A DNA stretch of 64,000 nt, from the NCBI GenBank assembly GCA_964035545.1, contig OZ037767.1, positions 9,476,207 to 9,540,206 on the forward strand. Direction: 5' to 3'. Positions 1 through 25,558 of the stretch are shown here, one piece after another. Source of the DNA: Bugula neritina. Its lineage: Eukaryota > Bryozoa > Gymnolaemata > Cheilostomatida > Bugulidae. Both the position numbers and the translations under genes were made by a program. The notes below the pieces were generated by a model, which was given only the letters and a program-made list of their open reading frames with translations, ran no database searches and was not told the DNA's origin. Within the stretch, counting starts at the first letter, position 1. Every line of letters starts with the position of its first letter.

Positions 1-545
1 CAGTACAAGCCGTATTTGGTGTATGTCTTCATCTAGTTTTTCACCTTCTAAATCCATCTTCTCATACAAAAAAAACAATAAAACTAAATCACTAAGACTA
101 ATAGTAATACTAACAGTACTGATAATAGTAAATGTAGTACTAATACTAATAGTAATAGTGACTAATACTAATACTAATAGTTATAGTGAAATATTAAGTC
201 TAATACTAATACTAATAGTAATACTAATAGTATTACTAGATAATTCAGTGAGTTTTCAAAAATGAGCAAAATAGCATAAAAATACATGTCTGGATAAAGG
301 GAAACTATTACTATTTACTATTAGTATTAGTATAAGTATTAGTATTAGTAATAACTAATACTAATAGTAATAGTAATACTTATACTAATACTAATAGTAA
401 TAGTAATACTAATAGTTATAGCAATACTAATATTTAATACTAATAGTAATAGTAATACTAATAGTAATACTAATAGTATTACTATTAGTATTAGTATTAC
501 TGTAATAGTAACACTTCAAGCTAGTGTTGATAACATTTAATAAAT
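1..545. repeat. Low-complexity CTAATAGTAATA-type array
   Basis: Interspersed variants of ACTAATAGTAAT and its complement ATTACTATTAGT fill most of this stretch. The two orientations alternate (around 310-390 and 470-500), so the array is self-complementary and could form long hairpins. The same sequence type recurs near 58.4 kb, 60.0-60.6 kb and 61.0-61.4 kb. A short open frame here is an artefact of the repeat. Confidence 0.85.
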
Positions 546-985
546 GTTAACTTACTAATACTTAAAAGTTATAAGATAAAGATTAGGAAGTAGAACTCCT
601 TGGGCTTGTTACTTATATGATTATTATAATTATTACTATTCATTCATTTTTGACATTTAATCACGATGAATTCTCAAGGCTCAAAGTGAAAGTGCATGCA
701 CTAGGAAATGCTGCGCGAAAACTACGAATAAAAGCTCTGAAATATAACTAGGGTCTTCTGCTCCCAATTAAAAAGTTAGCGTAATAAGTCTCCTACTCAA
801 CACGAACATTTTACACCATACGACGTCGTGTGAATAAATAGGTCATATTATGCAATCTAATTATTTTAAAAATACAAAAAAATACTGTAATTTATATTTT
901 ATTTAAAATACACATTTGAATGTAAACTTGGAAAATTATTTATTTGAAGGTCGTGTCCTAACAAAACTGTCAATTTCACAAAACA
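546..985. other. Upstream region of MRPS30
   Basis: AT-rich DNA before the MRPS30 start codon. No clear TATA or CCAAT element stands out. It should contain the promoter and 5' UTR by position only. Confidence 0.4.
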
Positions 986-3900
986 ATGGCTTCCTTGGCA
1001 AAAGGGTGCAAACTTTTTTTACGTCGTACTCGTAGTCCATCCCCATGTTATGCAGAAAACAAAGTAAAAGCAAGCTCACAGTTTTGCTATGCTGTACGTC
1101 TTATTAGCACTGAATCTGATAGTAACTTGCCACACATAAAGCCAAAATATCCTAAAGGTCAGTAATTTCTCAACACACTCACAGTATGAGTATCAGTATG
1201 AGTATGACTTAGACTATGAGATTGAGTATGACTATCTATCACTATGATACTGATTATGGCATTGAATTTGATACTTTGGCTATGAGTATGGCTAGGAGTA
1301 AGACTAAGAATTACTATAGTATTACTATTAAAACTCCAACTGGCGACTAGCTCTAGGACTAAGAGTAACTGTAAGACTAAGAGTAAGAGTAGCTGCTGTT
1401 GGTATAAAGTAAAACTAAAAGTATGAGTATGACTATCAGTATGAGTATCACTATCAGCATGACTATAACTGTGAAAATCAATACAAATATGTCTATTAGT
1501 AATACTATTAGTTTTTGTAGCCTAGGAGTTGGTCAAGGCAAGGTGTAACTGAAGGTGTTAGTATAAACCGTAAGACTTAGACTTGGACTACTACTACTTA
1601 CTAGTAGTACTCTAGTTTTAGTTATATCATAGCTTCCAACCTTTTTCATGCCATTCCTTTCGTTCACAAATGTGTACTATTAGTAATTAATTTCTCCCCC
1701 AATTTGAAAAGCACATTTTTAATGACTGAGATAATGATCTTGGCAATGATAATGTCAATGTGCTATAAGTGTCTATATTTGTATATTATATAGTATTTGA
1801 TTATGACATTATGATTATGATAATTATTGTAATAATTCAAATTATATTATAATGCAATATTACATATATATGTATAAAGCACGAAGCAGTTCAATTATTA
1901 TTGTAATGGCTGCAACTGATGCTTTTGTGCCAGCTTACTAAGGCTAGTTTTTTTTACCATTTTGAAGGCTTGCATTGATTATTTTATGAGAATCCTATCT
2001 CACATAAAATTTGATAGCTGGTGCTGAATAGCATCAAAATTCTGAGTGTTTTGTCTGCTATGTGTGGGTAGAGTTTTTTTGTTGACACCCAGAATTCATC
2101 AATGGCAGAGGTTTCTTTATATATTTGTTAACTAGCTCAATGAAATGCTTCTGTAACCCTTCTGTAATCTTATTATGTTTAGAATTTTTTTCCTTTTTTA
2201 AAACTAGCTCAGGGAAGTACTGTTAAATATCTATTAAAAGTTTAAATGCTCAGAAATGTTTTAAAAAACAATCTCGAACAGTTTCTTTTCCTAATAATAC
2301 ATTTAGTGTGGAAATTATAACCAATTTTTCTTTTTAATCTTTTTTTTAACACTCGAAAATATATAATGTTTAGATTCTGAGCTTTTATTTCCTGTGTTCT
2401 ACTAAAAACTATCTGTTCAATTTACCAAACTTTTTCTTATTACTTTTATTCAGTTGAAATACAGAAACAATATTTACAGGCAGCTGGTATAGCTTTAGTT
2501 CTAAGAAAGCCTGGAACTGGTTCAAAGATGTAGATGCTATTGATAAGCTCCCTACTATTGAAGAACGACTGTATCATAATATTGGCTCTAAATACCAACA
2601 GTACTATTTTGATGTAAAGCCATTCCAGCCTGACCCAACTTGTGTTGAATTTACTGAAGAAATAACCAAGTCATGCCTAGACTCTAGTGTGAAAGCTGGC
2701 CAAACCACAGGTTGGTAAAAGTTAGTTCAGGTCCAACATTGTTTTCATTATATGAATACTTAGGGTTATTTTCAATGATTATCATGGGCCACCTTCATAA
2801 TTGTGTGTCTAATATTTACCTACGGTAGTGGGATGGAGTCAGAAAACTGGATCATAACATAGCGAATTAGTAATATTTTTCATGGTTTCAAAATAATACT
2901 AAAGTTAGTGTTCAGCTAACTTAGCTCTCTGCTGGTCGAATATGCAGTTTATTTAATTGATCTTTTAGTCTACTGCAAGTAAGCTTGTTCAACATATATA
3001 TGTTTTTCTTTGACATTTGTTCTACAAAACACTTTGAGCTAAGCACTGACAATCAATAATTTCACATATGATAATAAATTATTGGAAACTTTCTGCTAGT
3101 AATAAATATTTTAGCTGAAAATAGTTTTATATAGCAAAAATTAGAATATTTCATTCATGGATTGCTAAGTTTTAAATCTATACTTTTTCATGCATGTTGA
3201 AAACTGCTTATTACAGATATATAGTGACTAGTTCCCTGCACTCCTCTTCAGACAATGGAGGCTCTTACTTATGTTCAGTCAGCGGATTAGATCTCAGATA
3301 AATGTAGCTTCTTTTTCACAAAAGTCAGCCCAAAGGGGAAAATTATTACAGATCCTATAGAGTGTCTAGCTTACAAGCCTCTGAGCACTATTCACCATAC
3401 TCAATTCCTTCCCTCTGTTAGCTTCAGCAGTTTATAGTAACTACTTAGTCTGCTAGGTGAAAAATGCAAATGGCTTTTAATCAAATCCTACCAATCTGTT
3501 TATGAATAGCCAACCCATGCTATCTGTGGATTTTGTAGACATTGACTCTAGCAAATGGTTATCAATTACTACTGATGTTCTTTCTACCATCAATGATGAA
3601 TGTAAAAACATTGTAAGGTAAGAATTTCCTTTTGGTTTCACACAATCATGACCTCATACACTATGCTCCCATCGTTAGAATATATTTGTACTGGATAGAT
3701 TTAAGGTTGTGGTAACATTAACATTGGTTCATCTGATTGAAAGTTCTAATTTCTAATTAACTTTGTGTTTTATATGATCTAAAACTATTTTATAGAATTA
3801 GAGTTACTAATATACTTCATACAAGCAGCACACTTCACCCTGTGTCTTATTCTCTCTTGAACACCTAGACATATTAAGATATAGTGCCAACTCTTTCACC

Positions 3901-6900
3901 AATCTATTGTCTACCTACAGCTCATGTTAATAATTTGATAATATTAATTCAGAACAATATTGTGATTTTAACTGGTCTGTAATCTAGCATCCAATCATAA
4001 TTGCTCTTTTGCCACATGTAAATAATAAGTCCTGAGCTCGATTTAAAAAACCCTTTCTATCAGGGGTTTTCACAGTGATAGTGACTATAAACTAGCGTGA
4101 GTAGTAATAGTCACTATAGTAATAACTCAGCTGCAGGAATAGCGGAGTTTTTGGAATTTAGCTGATATGAAGTATCCATGTCTTCTACTCATTAGAGATG
4201 CAGACTTGAGTAGTACTGAAGATGAGCAGAAGAACAGGCGGCACCGTTTACTTCTGGACAGCATCTTGAGACGGCTGCAGACAGTGCTGTCAGTAGAATG
4301 TCCGGACCTTGTTAGTTGTGACACTGAACGAGATGTCAACCTACAAACTCATTGGATTCGAGGGGGTGCTAAAACACCTCTTCAATCATTCTGCCAGGTG
4401 AGTTCCAGGGCTAAACTCTAGAGCTCAGTATTTAGATGAACGATTCTTTAAGCATCTCCGAGTTGGGGTGACTGAATGCAGTAGTTTGCGGGTTCTCCAG
4501 TTTGAAGTTGGAAGTTTCAATTGTACTCCGTCACCCCCAACTCGGAGCTGTTGAATACAGTCCACTGAATACAGTCCAGCACTTTTTATTGTGCAAATAA
4601 GTGAGTCACAAGATTACAACATTATATTCTAGTATATAGCCTGTGAACACAGCTCTAGTTCACGAGGTTGGTGATTCTGTGCGAATACTTTATAGGTAAT
4701 TGTTAACTGTAAATGCATTGCTTCTCGTGTGTAGGTTGGCTATCGAGGAGGCCCCGTAAGGTACGGTTACAAACAGAATACTGAATACCAGTTGAGGAGT
4801 CATATGCCCCTGTGCACTGTGAGTAACCCATAGTCACGCCTATCTAGCCTGTGTACCACTTGTTTGTTAGGTGAATGTCAACCTTTCATGAATTGATACT
4901 AAATACTTAACATGTCCGTGACCTGCAAGTTTTAACTCTTTGCTGTGCAGAACCACCTGAATGGAGTGGAATCTCATGCCAAGCCACTAGATCCAGTTCC
5001 ACCAGAGGAAGCTTTGCATGAGTATGCCGACTACCATGAGAGTATCCGCAAGGATCTTAACACAGGTGACTACCAGACTTGCGGGGGGGGGGGGGGGGGC
5101 CTGTTCAACAACCCACTCTGCCATCTACACTGTACTTTCATTGCTTCAAACGGATCCTGCTCGTGTCGGGTGGGAATGAAAAACCCATTCACATAATGCA
5201 AAGCAATGGAAGTGAAGCAATGAAAACGCAGTGCTTGACTGTACAAGATAAACATTTTATTGTTGATGTTTTGCTCTGTAACTCTTCGGAAAGTTTAGCA
5301 TTGTAGCTTTAATTTGATCTTAAATTAACACTGATTGTTGTTAAATTTAAAGGTTATTTAGTCACTTACATAGGAAAGCCATTGGCATCTGGCGAGTGGT
5401 TAGAGCACTTGCCTAGTATATCATAGGTTAAAATCATAGTACTCATAATGATGTCAAAAAGGCCTCTGGCCTCTTGTGCTACTTTGACCATATTACTAGC
5501 ATAGTCCTTAGCTAACATGCAAATTCTTAGTATCAAGAACTCGCAGGAGTGATTACTCGTCCTTATCTACCATTGTCATTCTCTGTCTCTAAGTAATAGT
5601 GCGCGCTATAAAATAAGTCTTTGTTTGTATTAATTCAGGTGGCTATAATGCTCACAAGAGAGGATTAACCAAGCACTGCTACTCCATGCCACACCAACCT
5701 GGTTTCATGTACGGGGCACCTGCTGAATTTGTGAACCTCTCTCTGATCATGCCTACAGCCACAAGTGTGTCTCAAAAGTGGTGGGAAGATCAAATGGATG
5801 CGAAATGTCTGGAGGAGTCACTTGTGAGAGCTGGAATAGTTCACTCGTTTGCTACGGCCAATGCTGTAGCTCACTATCAAGGTAAAGTTGTGTGCTAGCA
5901 TTAGCCATCAGTACATTGCATCTTCTCCGCCTGCTTGTTTTGTAAAATACATTGTCAGCATTGTAATGTGATGAGTTTTCCAGGCTATGATATGCACCAC
6001 GATCTAAGCTCTCCAATACTCACACAGACCTTAGTGTTTGATAAAAACACCTTCACTCTGATAACCTACCAGTTAAATACTCTCCGGCTGTTTGTACACG
6101 ACGTGGACAACTGCAAGTATAATGCGTACAGTCACACTCGTCCTGTGCAGCTCTACCAAAGTATCACAGATGATGGAACTGTAAGTTTCTTCTAATTAAA
6201 CTTGAGGCTTTTGTCGAAAAAAATATTAGTTTTGCTTTTTTGCCCATTGATTCAATTTTTCAATCTGTTAGAAAAACCTTTACGACATTGTGGTAAATTT
6301 AAAGACAGCTGTGAGCAGAGACATTGTTGTGTAAAGCTGTCTGGTCAATATTGTGTTGATCAACCTCACTAGCTCAAGAGCAAAGTGTTCAAGTATGTGG
6401 CATATAATGTAACTCTCTACCTACCAGGTTTAACTTTAACTGTGGCTAGAAACTCAAGATATTTCTCTCAACAAATTATAGACTCTCTTTATTGTTACAG
6501 ATAGTTGGCTTCAACCCTCAGTGCATCAAGATGATAGGAGAGTGTATGTTGGCTAGCCTCGCACAAGGAGTTGCCGTAAATCCTCATCTAAATCAACAAC
6601 AGATGAAAACTCCCTCTAGTGGTGACATTTTTCCGTATCTTCCAAAGTATCCTAGATTCTCAGACATCCCAGAGCTGCACCCTGGTTCAGCTTCCATACC
6701 CACATTCATTAGGTACAGTGTATGATAGTAATTACTCTCTCTAGCTATCAGTGTGTAGACTGTGAACACAGTGGTTGGATCGTGAGCTTTGTGGTGGGAT
6801 TGTTACATGCTTCGCATGTACTTTTCATTTGATGTATGGAAACAGTTGCACCACAACCATAAGTCAAAGCAAACTGCAACCACAAGTTCATTCTTACATC

Positions 6901-7503
6901 TGTACAGATTCATTGGAAGCAATAGAAATGCAGTGATATTGTATGTTCTGAAATCTATGCTGTATATCATAAACTACCCATTGTGCATGTTAACATAATC
7001 TCATTAATTATGAATATAGATACAATAAACCTGATGAGCCAATGTCTGAATGGGATCTTCATCCTAAAGACAGAGCTCGGAGGGCAAAGGAAAGGAAGCA
7101 TGAACACGAGTTTACCAAAGGGTATGAATCATTTACATATAAAGAATACAACTCCTCCTTTATTTAATAATTATTCCGCACTGTATATATTTCTACTCTG
7201 TGTTATTTCGGTAGATAAACTACTCTTTGAGAAGCATATTTTGGCATATCAATGATTCTACAAGTGTTTTGTTTAGTTTTAGTATCGTGTTAGGAGTTGT
7301 CTTACTAGTGTTGAGGTAATGTAGTGTTGCTCTCTTACAGACCACTAAGTGATCGGGCAGAGCCACCAGCTCGAGGGAAAACCAAATTAGACTTGCACTT
7401 TGCTAAAGTTAGACAAGAAAAGAAAAGGCAAAGAATTGAATGGCGGGATGAAGTTCTAGCTTACAAGAAAACACAAGAAATTGACAAGAGCAATGACAGT
7501 TAG
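986..7503 (+). CDS. MRPS30: Mitochondrial ribosomal protein S30 (mL65), MRPS30
   Basis: Mitoribosome large-subunit protein (mL65, historically S30/PDCD9). Ten exons: 986-1157, 2480-2710, 4162-4397, 4735-4818, 4951-5065, 5639-5881, 5984-6180, 6501-6712, 7020-7121, 7341-7503; 1755 nt, 584 aa, phases consistent throughout. The N-terminus (MASLAKGCKLFLRRTRS) is basic and hydroxylated, as expected of a mitochondrial targeting peptide. Family landmarks, compared with human MRPS30 from memory: THWIRGGAKTP (human HFYWVRGEE region), the exon-4 RGGPVRYGY block, FATANAVAHYQG, and the strongly conserved YQLNTLRL (human YQLNTLAL). The C-terminus carries a long charged extension (RARRAKERKHEHEF, QEKKRQRIEW) and the protein is longer than the roughly 440-aa human form. 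Exon 2 to 3 joining was chosen by phase. Intron 2 (1.45 kb) has a SINE tail; introns 3 and 5 hold a small inverted repeat, a G17 run and a SINE-like piece. Confidence 0.93.
1165..1500. repeat. Degenerate GAGTATGACTAT low-complexity tract
   Basis: Intron 1 of MRPS30 begins with a tract built from GAGTATGA, GACTATGA and GTAAGACTAAGA variants, with no fixed period. Confidence 0.6.
3986..4103 (+). mobile_element. SINE fragment (3' part), family A
   Basis: A 5'-truncated copy of a tRNA-derived SINE also found at 43.6, 48.1 and 51.6 kb. Shared blocks are AATCATAATTGCTC, a CCTTAGCTCGATTTAA-like block, the hairpin ACCC...AGGGGTTTTCACAG, and GTGACTATAAACTAG followed by GTGAGT. It lies in MRPS30 intron 2, ending about 60 nt before exon 3. 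Confidence 0.8.
4456..4546. repeat. Short inverted repeat in MRPS30 intron 3
   Basis: The left arm CTCCGAGTTGGGGTGAC (4456-4472) is the reverse complement of 4530-4546 except for a one-base indel in the G run. The loop is about 57 nt. It is probably a small terminal-inverted-repeat element; a structured RNA is less likely because the loop flanks do not pair. Confidence 0.7.
5083..5099. repeat. G17 homopolymer in MRPS30 intron 5
   Basis: Seventeen consecutive G start 17 nt after the exon 5 end, inside an AT-rich intron. The length may be unreliable because of sequencing error. Confidence 0.9.
5385..5520 (+). mobile_element. Diverged tRNA-derived SINE-like copy
   Basis: GGTTAGAGCACTTGCCTAGTA near the start matches the A-box part of the 43.6-kb SINE. 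The body then differs and includes the palindrome AGGCCTCTGGCCT. The B box is decayed. It may be a related subfamily or an old copy; it lies in MRPS30 intron 5. Confidence 0.55.
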
Positions 7504-7635
7504 AATAGTTTACTTGCAGTATATGTGTGTGTGTATCAGAGGGGTGCATAAGCAGTATAATGACTGACTGCCTGGGGGAGATTTCAGTGTTAATCTTGCA
7601 AGCACCAAATGTTGAAAAATCTAGAGTTGTGTTCA

Positions 7636-7641
7636 AATAAA
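7636..7641 (+). terminator. Poly(A) signal of MRPS30
   Basis: AATAAA lies 133 nt after the MRPS30 stop codon, a usual distance for a metazoan 3' UTR. Confidence 0.65.
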
Positions 7642-10600
7642 AATAATGACAGTTTTGTAACCAAGCTTGGTAATTATCTACATCTAGTTAATTTATAGAT
7701 TTACTATTAACTGGTGAGATTTCTGGTGTGCTACTTTATATACAGTAAGCTGTTGGTGTTTTTGTCTGCTATGATTTTGTATGTTAAACTGCATGCAAAG
7801 TAGCTATCAACTCTGAATGCATATAATCTGTTTGACTCTCTAGTCTAGCACCTTTGCTCTTTAATATATGACTATCTGACTTTATGTGTAAATTATAAGA
7901 AAATATTTTATTGGTAATTTTCAATAAAAATATACAGTAAGTATCTAAATCAGTTTTTTGGTAATTTTTTAATTAATAAGTAACAAATTTGAAATCTCAC
8001 TGATTTCTGCAAGCAGTATTTTGTAATAAGATTCACTTTAGAGTCCGTATTGGTAGAAGCTGCTACTGTGTGTTGTTCAAACAATTTCTAAATTTCGAAA
8101 AACCACTCAATGCACTAATAAATAGTAGTAATACTATATAATATATAGTTCGTGGTTAGCCTGCAAAAGTGAAGTATGTTATGAACCAACAGGGGCAGAA
8201 GGGCCACTTGTAGAGTGCGGTAATGAAAGATTTGGGCAAAGAGTTAGATAAATATTCCACCAGCTGTTGTGCAAAACTGCAATCAACCAAATATATACTA
8301 TCAAGTTTTTCTAAACGGCCAGTTGCAACAGAACATCAGTCGACAGATTTTTTTATGGAACTTGCCTTACTCATTGAGTTGACAGCCAAGCTTTTAAGTA
8401 TGCATTACTTCTTTTAACACCATCATTACAGGAAGTAGGGATGCAATTAATGACCAGATCTAGCCTTATTGGTAACTGAGCAAATGTCATCTCATTCTAA
8501 TATTATCTATGTTTTAAAGAGCCATCATTATATAATTTGTCACAAAACTATTTAAAGATGCAGCTCCTGGTACCACAAAACTTTTAAAATTCTATTTGCA
8601 GACACAGACTTTTTAGGCATTTTAATTTGCTCTATTTATATTGCGCAATGAGAACTTTTTGCAACAACTTTGTTCTAAAATAAACAATGTATATTATACT
8701 GATTATATATCCATGTAAATGGTTGCAGCTGACAGAAATAAGTTTTAAAACTTCACCCCTTTACCTTTGAAATGAAATATAACTGTATTCCAATTCAGCG
8801 CCATTTAACTTATTAAAAGTTAGTTGGTCAACCTGTTAGGCTGCTTTGGTGTTTTTGCAATTGAGTTGAAGTTTATAAAATCGGTGTTCTGCAAATTTTT
8901 GTGCACGTCTTGGATGACGTTTCAGAGATAAAAGCAGCGAGGCGATGCTTCACAAACGGAGAAGACAATTCTCTACTTTACTTGGGTTTTTCTGATATCT
9001 CACGTGGTTTTTTCGTATGGGTCAATGTCATTTTCAATGTGAGGCATTCAAACTAAAACTAAACTAACTTTCAAACTAAAACACACTAACATTCAAACTA
9101 AAACTGACTTCAAGGCATAATGTTATGTTAATTTATATTTAGAGCTATGTTAATATCAATAAATTACCTATTAAATAATTATAAAAAGGAAAAGTAAAAA
9201 GTGATAGGTTAATTTAAAAATGATGTCTTTGACTTTGAGTTTGAGTCAAAATCAAAATGAAAATAAATATAATTATAATTTAATTTTACATTTTTAATTA
9301 TAATCATTTTAAAGCTGAAAGTGAATTGAATTAAACTTGCAATTTGAATTTGAAGTAACACTATTTTATGACTATCACTATGAATCTGAGTATGACTATT
9401 TCAATCTCTAACTTACTAGTTCAGTAGTTGAGTTACTAGCTTGATAGTTGATTATCATTATGATTATCATATTCACTATGATGATGATCAATACCAATAT
9501 GAATATGAAATTGAATACGAATATCATTTACTTTTAGGAACATTTTGATTTACTCTTAGCAACATCAGCATGAGATCATGATTATCATAATTTACTAATT
9601 ACACTTATAGTTATACTTATAGTCATGGTGACTATGCTTATGGTGGTAATGGTATTGAAATTATTGTCTATTGATCATGATTCGTGAGTCATGGTGTAAC
9701 TGTAGGTGTAAGTCTTGGGCTCATGCTTATACCTAATCTTATAATTATACTACTACTAGTATTGTAATGGATTCTCATCCTCTACTGTTCTGAAGTAACT
9801 GCGTGCGTCAGTATTATAATTACTGTTGCGTATGTTTTGAATGCTGTAATGCCCATGACACACTACAGTCGAAACTCGACTGTGGCGGCCATTTTAGAGC
9901 TGCTCGCGCATACCTTCAACGTCACGTCCTACTTTTTGCTGGTCACACTACAGTTCACTACAAACGATGAAAGCTAACTGTCTCTAGCCCCGCAGTAAAC
10001 TTTTAACCAATAGGAATGCCATAACTCAGTTTCTGCAGTATCCACAGTAACCAGCAATCAAATTTAGCGCAATTTATTGAGATTTACTGGCATAATTTAA
10101 TAAGATTTACTAGTTATTTTAATTCTAGTTTACTAGTTTCAATTATTCAAAATTACTAGCTTTATTTAATGAGATTACCTAGCTTTATTAAAGCTCATTC
10201 ACTAGCCTAAAGAACTAAATAGTACGCTAATAAAATTCAACCAAATTAGAAAAAACTAAATATGCAGATAAAATTTAGCAAAATTTATCTAATAAATACT
10301 TATTTTCATAATTTATTGAGACTTATACATAACTTCATCATAATTATTTTAAAAGTAAAATAATATAATTTTCGAAGAACCAAATCAAATAATAATGCTC
10401 GCTAGTAGCACGTGGAAAAAGTAAAAGCACTTAACCAATCAGGGCTTACCTGGCCAGTCAGTGATTGGCTGATCGCTCAACTTCAGCGTTCAGCGTTCGA
10501 CATGTCGAACTTTCATCGCATCGCTAAAAACTGACAGTTGCGTTCAGAAATCAGACAGTTGTGACGTCACAGAGGTCAGCGCTTAGCCTCGAAAACGCGT

Positions 10601-11623
10601 TCAAAATGGCGTTTCGACTGTAGTGTGGCAGCCCCATAATTGTAGCTAATGGGGCTTGTGAAAAGCCTCTATTCAATATATACTCATGCTAATACTTGAA
10701 GGTAAAACTAAACCTACACACATAAATTGAAAAAATAATATTAATTTGTTGTTGTAAATCACCTCTCTGCTGTGTACAGTGTCACTTGCCGTTAGTGAGT
10801 GTTGCTGTTGAACCTAACCATAGCAATTCGTAACTCATCACTGCTCCCATAGCTGCTAACACTAGTAGGCTAGTAGTTAGACTTGAAGTTAGTATTACTA
10901 TTACTATTAGTGTTACTGACACTCATACTAACAATGTTAGTCGTACTATGTGTGTAAGACTTAATAATAATAATAATAATAATACTTCTTCTAGGTATAG
11001 CACTACTGCTGTTGCTATGATATGCAACGTGGTAATAGTGCTAAGAGTGAGACTGCACTGTCACTGAGCTAGTTCCATCACACAGGCATTTTAGATAGTT
11101 TCAAAAGCAAGCTCAAATGCCAATGCTATTAGCTATAAACTTGATGTTTGAATATGCTAGAACTCTTTTAAATGGTTTAACTTACTTTTTGAAATTTTAC
11201 ATACATGTTTACTCTGACGTGTTTTTAAAAGTTTGCTGGTGCATGCAGTTTTCAATTTAAGAAAAAGTCGTTTCTGTTTAATCTAGCTTAAATATGTAGC
11301 TATAATAGATCACACAGTTTAAAATAAGGATTCCATGTTATTATGAAAAATTGCATTGGATGAGAAACATGAAACATTGATATTTTGTTGGAAAATAACT
11401 AAAATATTTTTTTTATTTTAGACGCATGTTTAACATTTTCTCGTTAATCTTCTGGGTTTGAGGTACTCGTTTGATATCCTCAGATTTCTACAAGTGTTGT
11501 CAATTATTACCTATGTAACTTCTTGGAGTTGATTTAAAATATTGTCATTTACTAACAATTATCTGGGTTGTAGATTTGTGAGATCTGTGAATAGCTAGTA
11601 CACTTTAAAAGATCTTTGAGGCA
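7642..11623. other. Intergenic DNA between MRPS30 and NVL
   Basis: AT-rich sequence with no convincing exon. It contains a MITE (9859-10627) and low-complexity tracts at 9360-9770 and 10880-10980, the latter with a short AAT repeat. An isolated 64-codon frame at 8223 has no splice or homology support. Confidence 0.6.
9859..10627. mobile_element. MITE with CACACTACAGTCGAAAC terminal inverted repeats
   Basis: The 17-bp sequence CACACTACAGTCGAAAC at 9859-9875 is exactly inverted at 10611-10627. Similarity may continue a few bases outside. The interior (about 735 bp) has no long reading frame, contains GACGTCAC near the right end and is richer in CpG than its surroundings. I could not fix the target-site duplication, so the superfamily is open. 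Confidence 0.8.
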
Positions 11624-24773
<13,150 letters not shown>

Positions 24774-25558
24774 CTGCAGGAGTAAAGTTGCTGCCAGACT
24801 TTGTGTATCATTACAGTGGTAGACAGTCATAGCTTGAGCACTGCTCCAAGTTCACATTAACCTACTATCATCACACACTCCTCACTGTAGCATTATGTAT
24901 TATACATTAACTTTTTGTTTGCAGTCAACTTAACTGCTATTGTCAAGGAATTACACAGTAATCTCTTATGTCTGGGTATTGGCTTTTGTTATTTCAACAA
25001 TATCAATATCAATACACTAATGTCAACAATGCCTGCTCAGTTAACTGTCAGTGTGATGACCTGGGCTGATGTGTAGGGAATGGTGAGAAAGTGCATTTTC
25101 AAGGAATGAATTTGAGTTTAAGAAACTCTTGTGTATTGAGGTTACACTTGGCATTTTTACTTTTAAATGTTTTAAAAAGTATGAGGTCCGTAGATTGATA
25201 TTTAAAAATTAGTTTCTGCTAAAATAAATATAATTATGCAAACTAAAACAATAAATTTTTCAATGTTGAAAATAACTTTAGAAACCTATAAAGTTTGGCC
25301 ATATTGACAAGAGTCCAGTTGGCTACTGCCGTGGTGTGATTCTGACAGTGTGTCTGCATGTAGCTAAGATTATATTTTATAATTTATTTATAATGCGATT
25401 CAAAATTGTGAAAAATTACAACCAAAATAGTTATAAGTACATGTGATGCATAATATGAGCAATAAATATAACATACTGGCATAACAAAACAGAAATCAGT
25501 ATTGGTTTTGTAGTTGTCCATTTCCAGAAAACAGGCTACATAGGAATAAGCTGAGCAC
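24774..25558. other. Convergent 3' region between NVL and GST 1
   Basis: AT-rich sequence expected to hold both 3' UTRs. AATAAA occurs on the plus strand near 25221 and 25247, and its complement near 25383 would serve the GST. No further exon is seen. Confidence 0.5.

Noticed and set aside
3240-3620. An extra coding exon in MRPS30 intron 2 (open stretch near 3515-3617)
   Set aside because: It does not join in phase, resembles nothing in the family, and the exon 2 to 3 junction already gives a continuous alignment.
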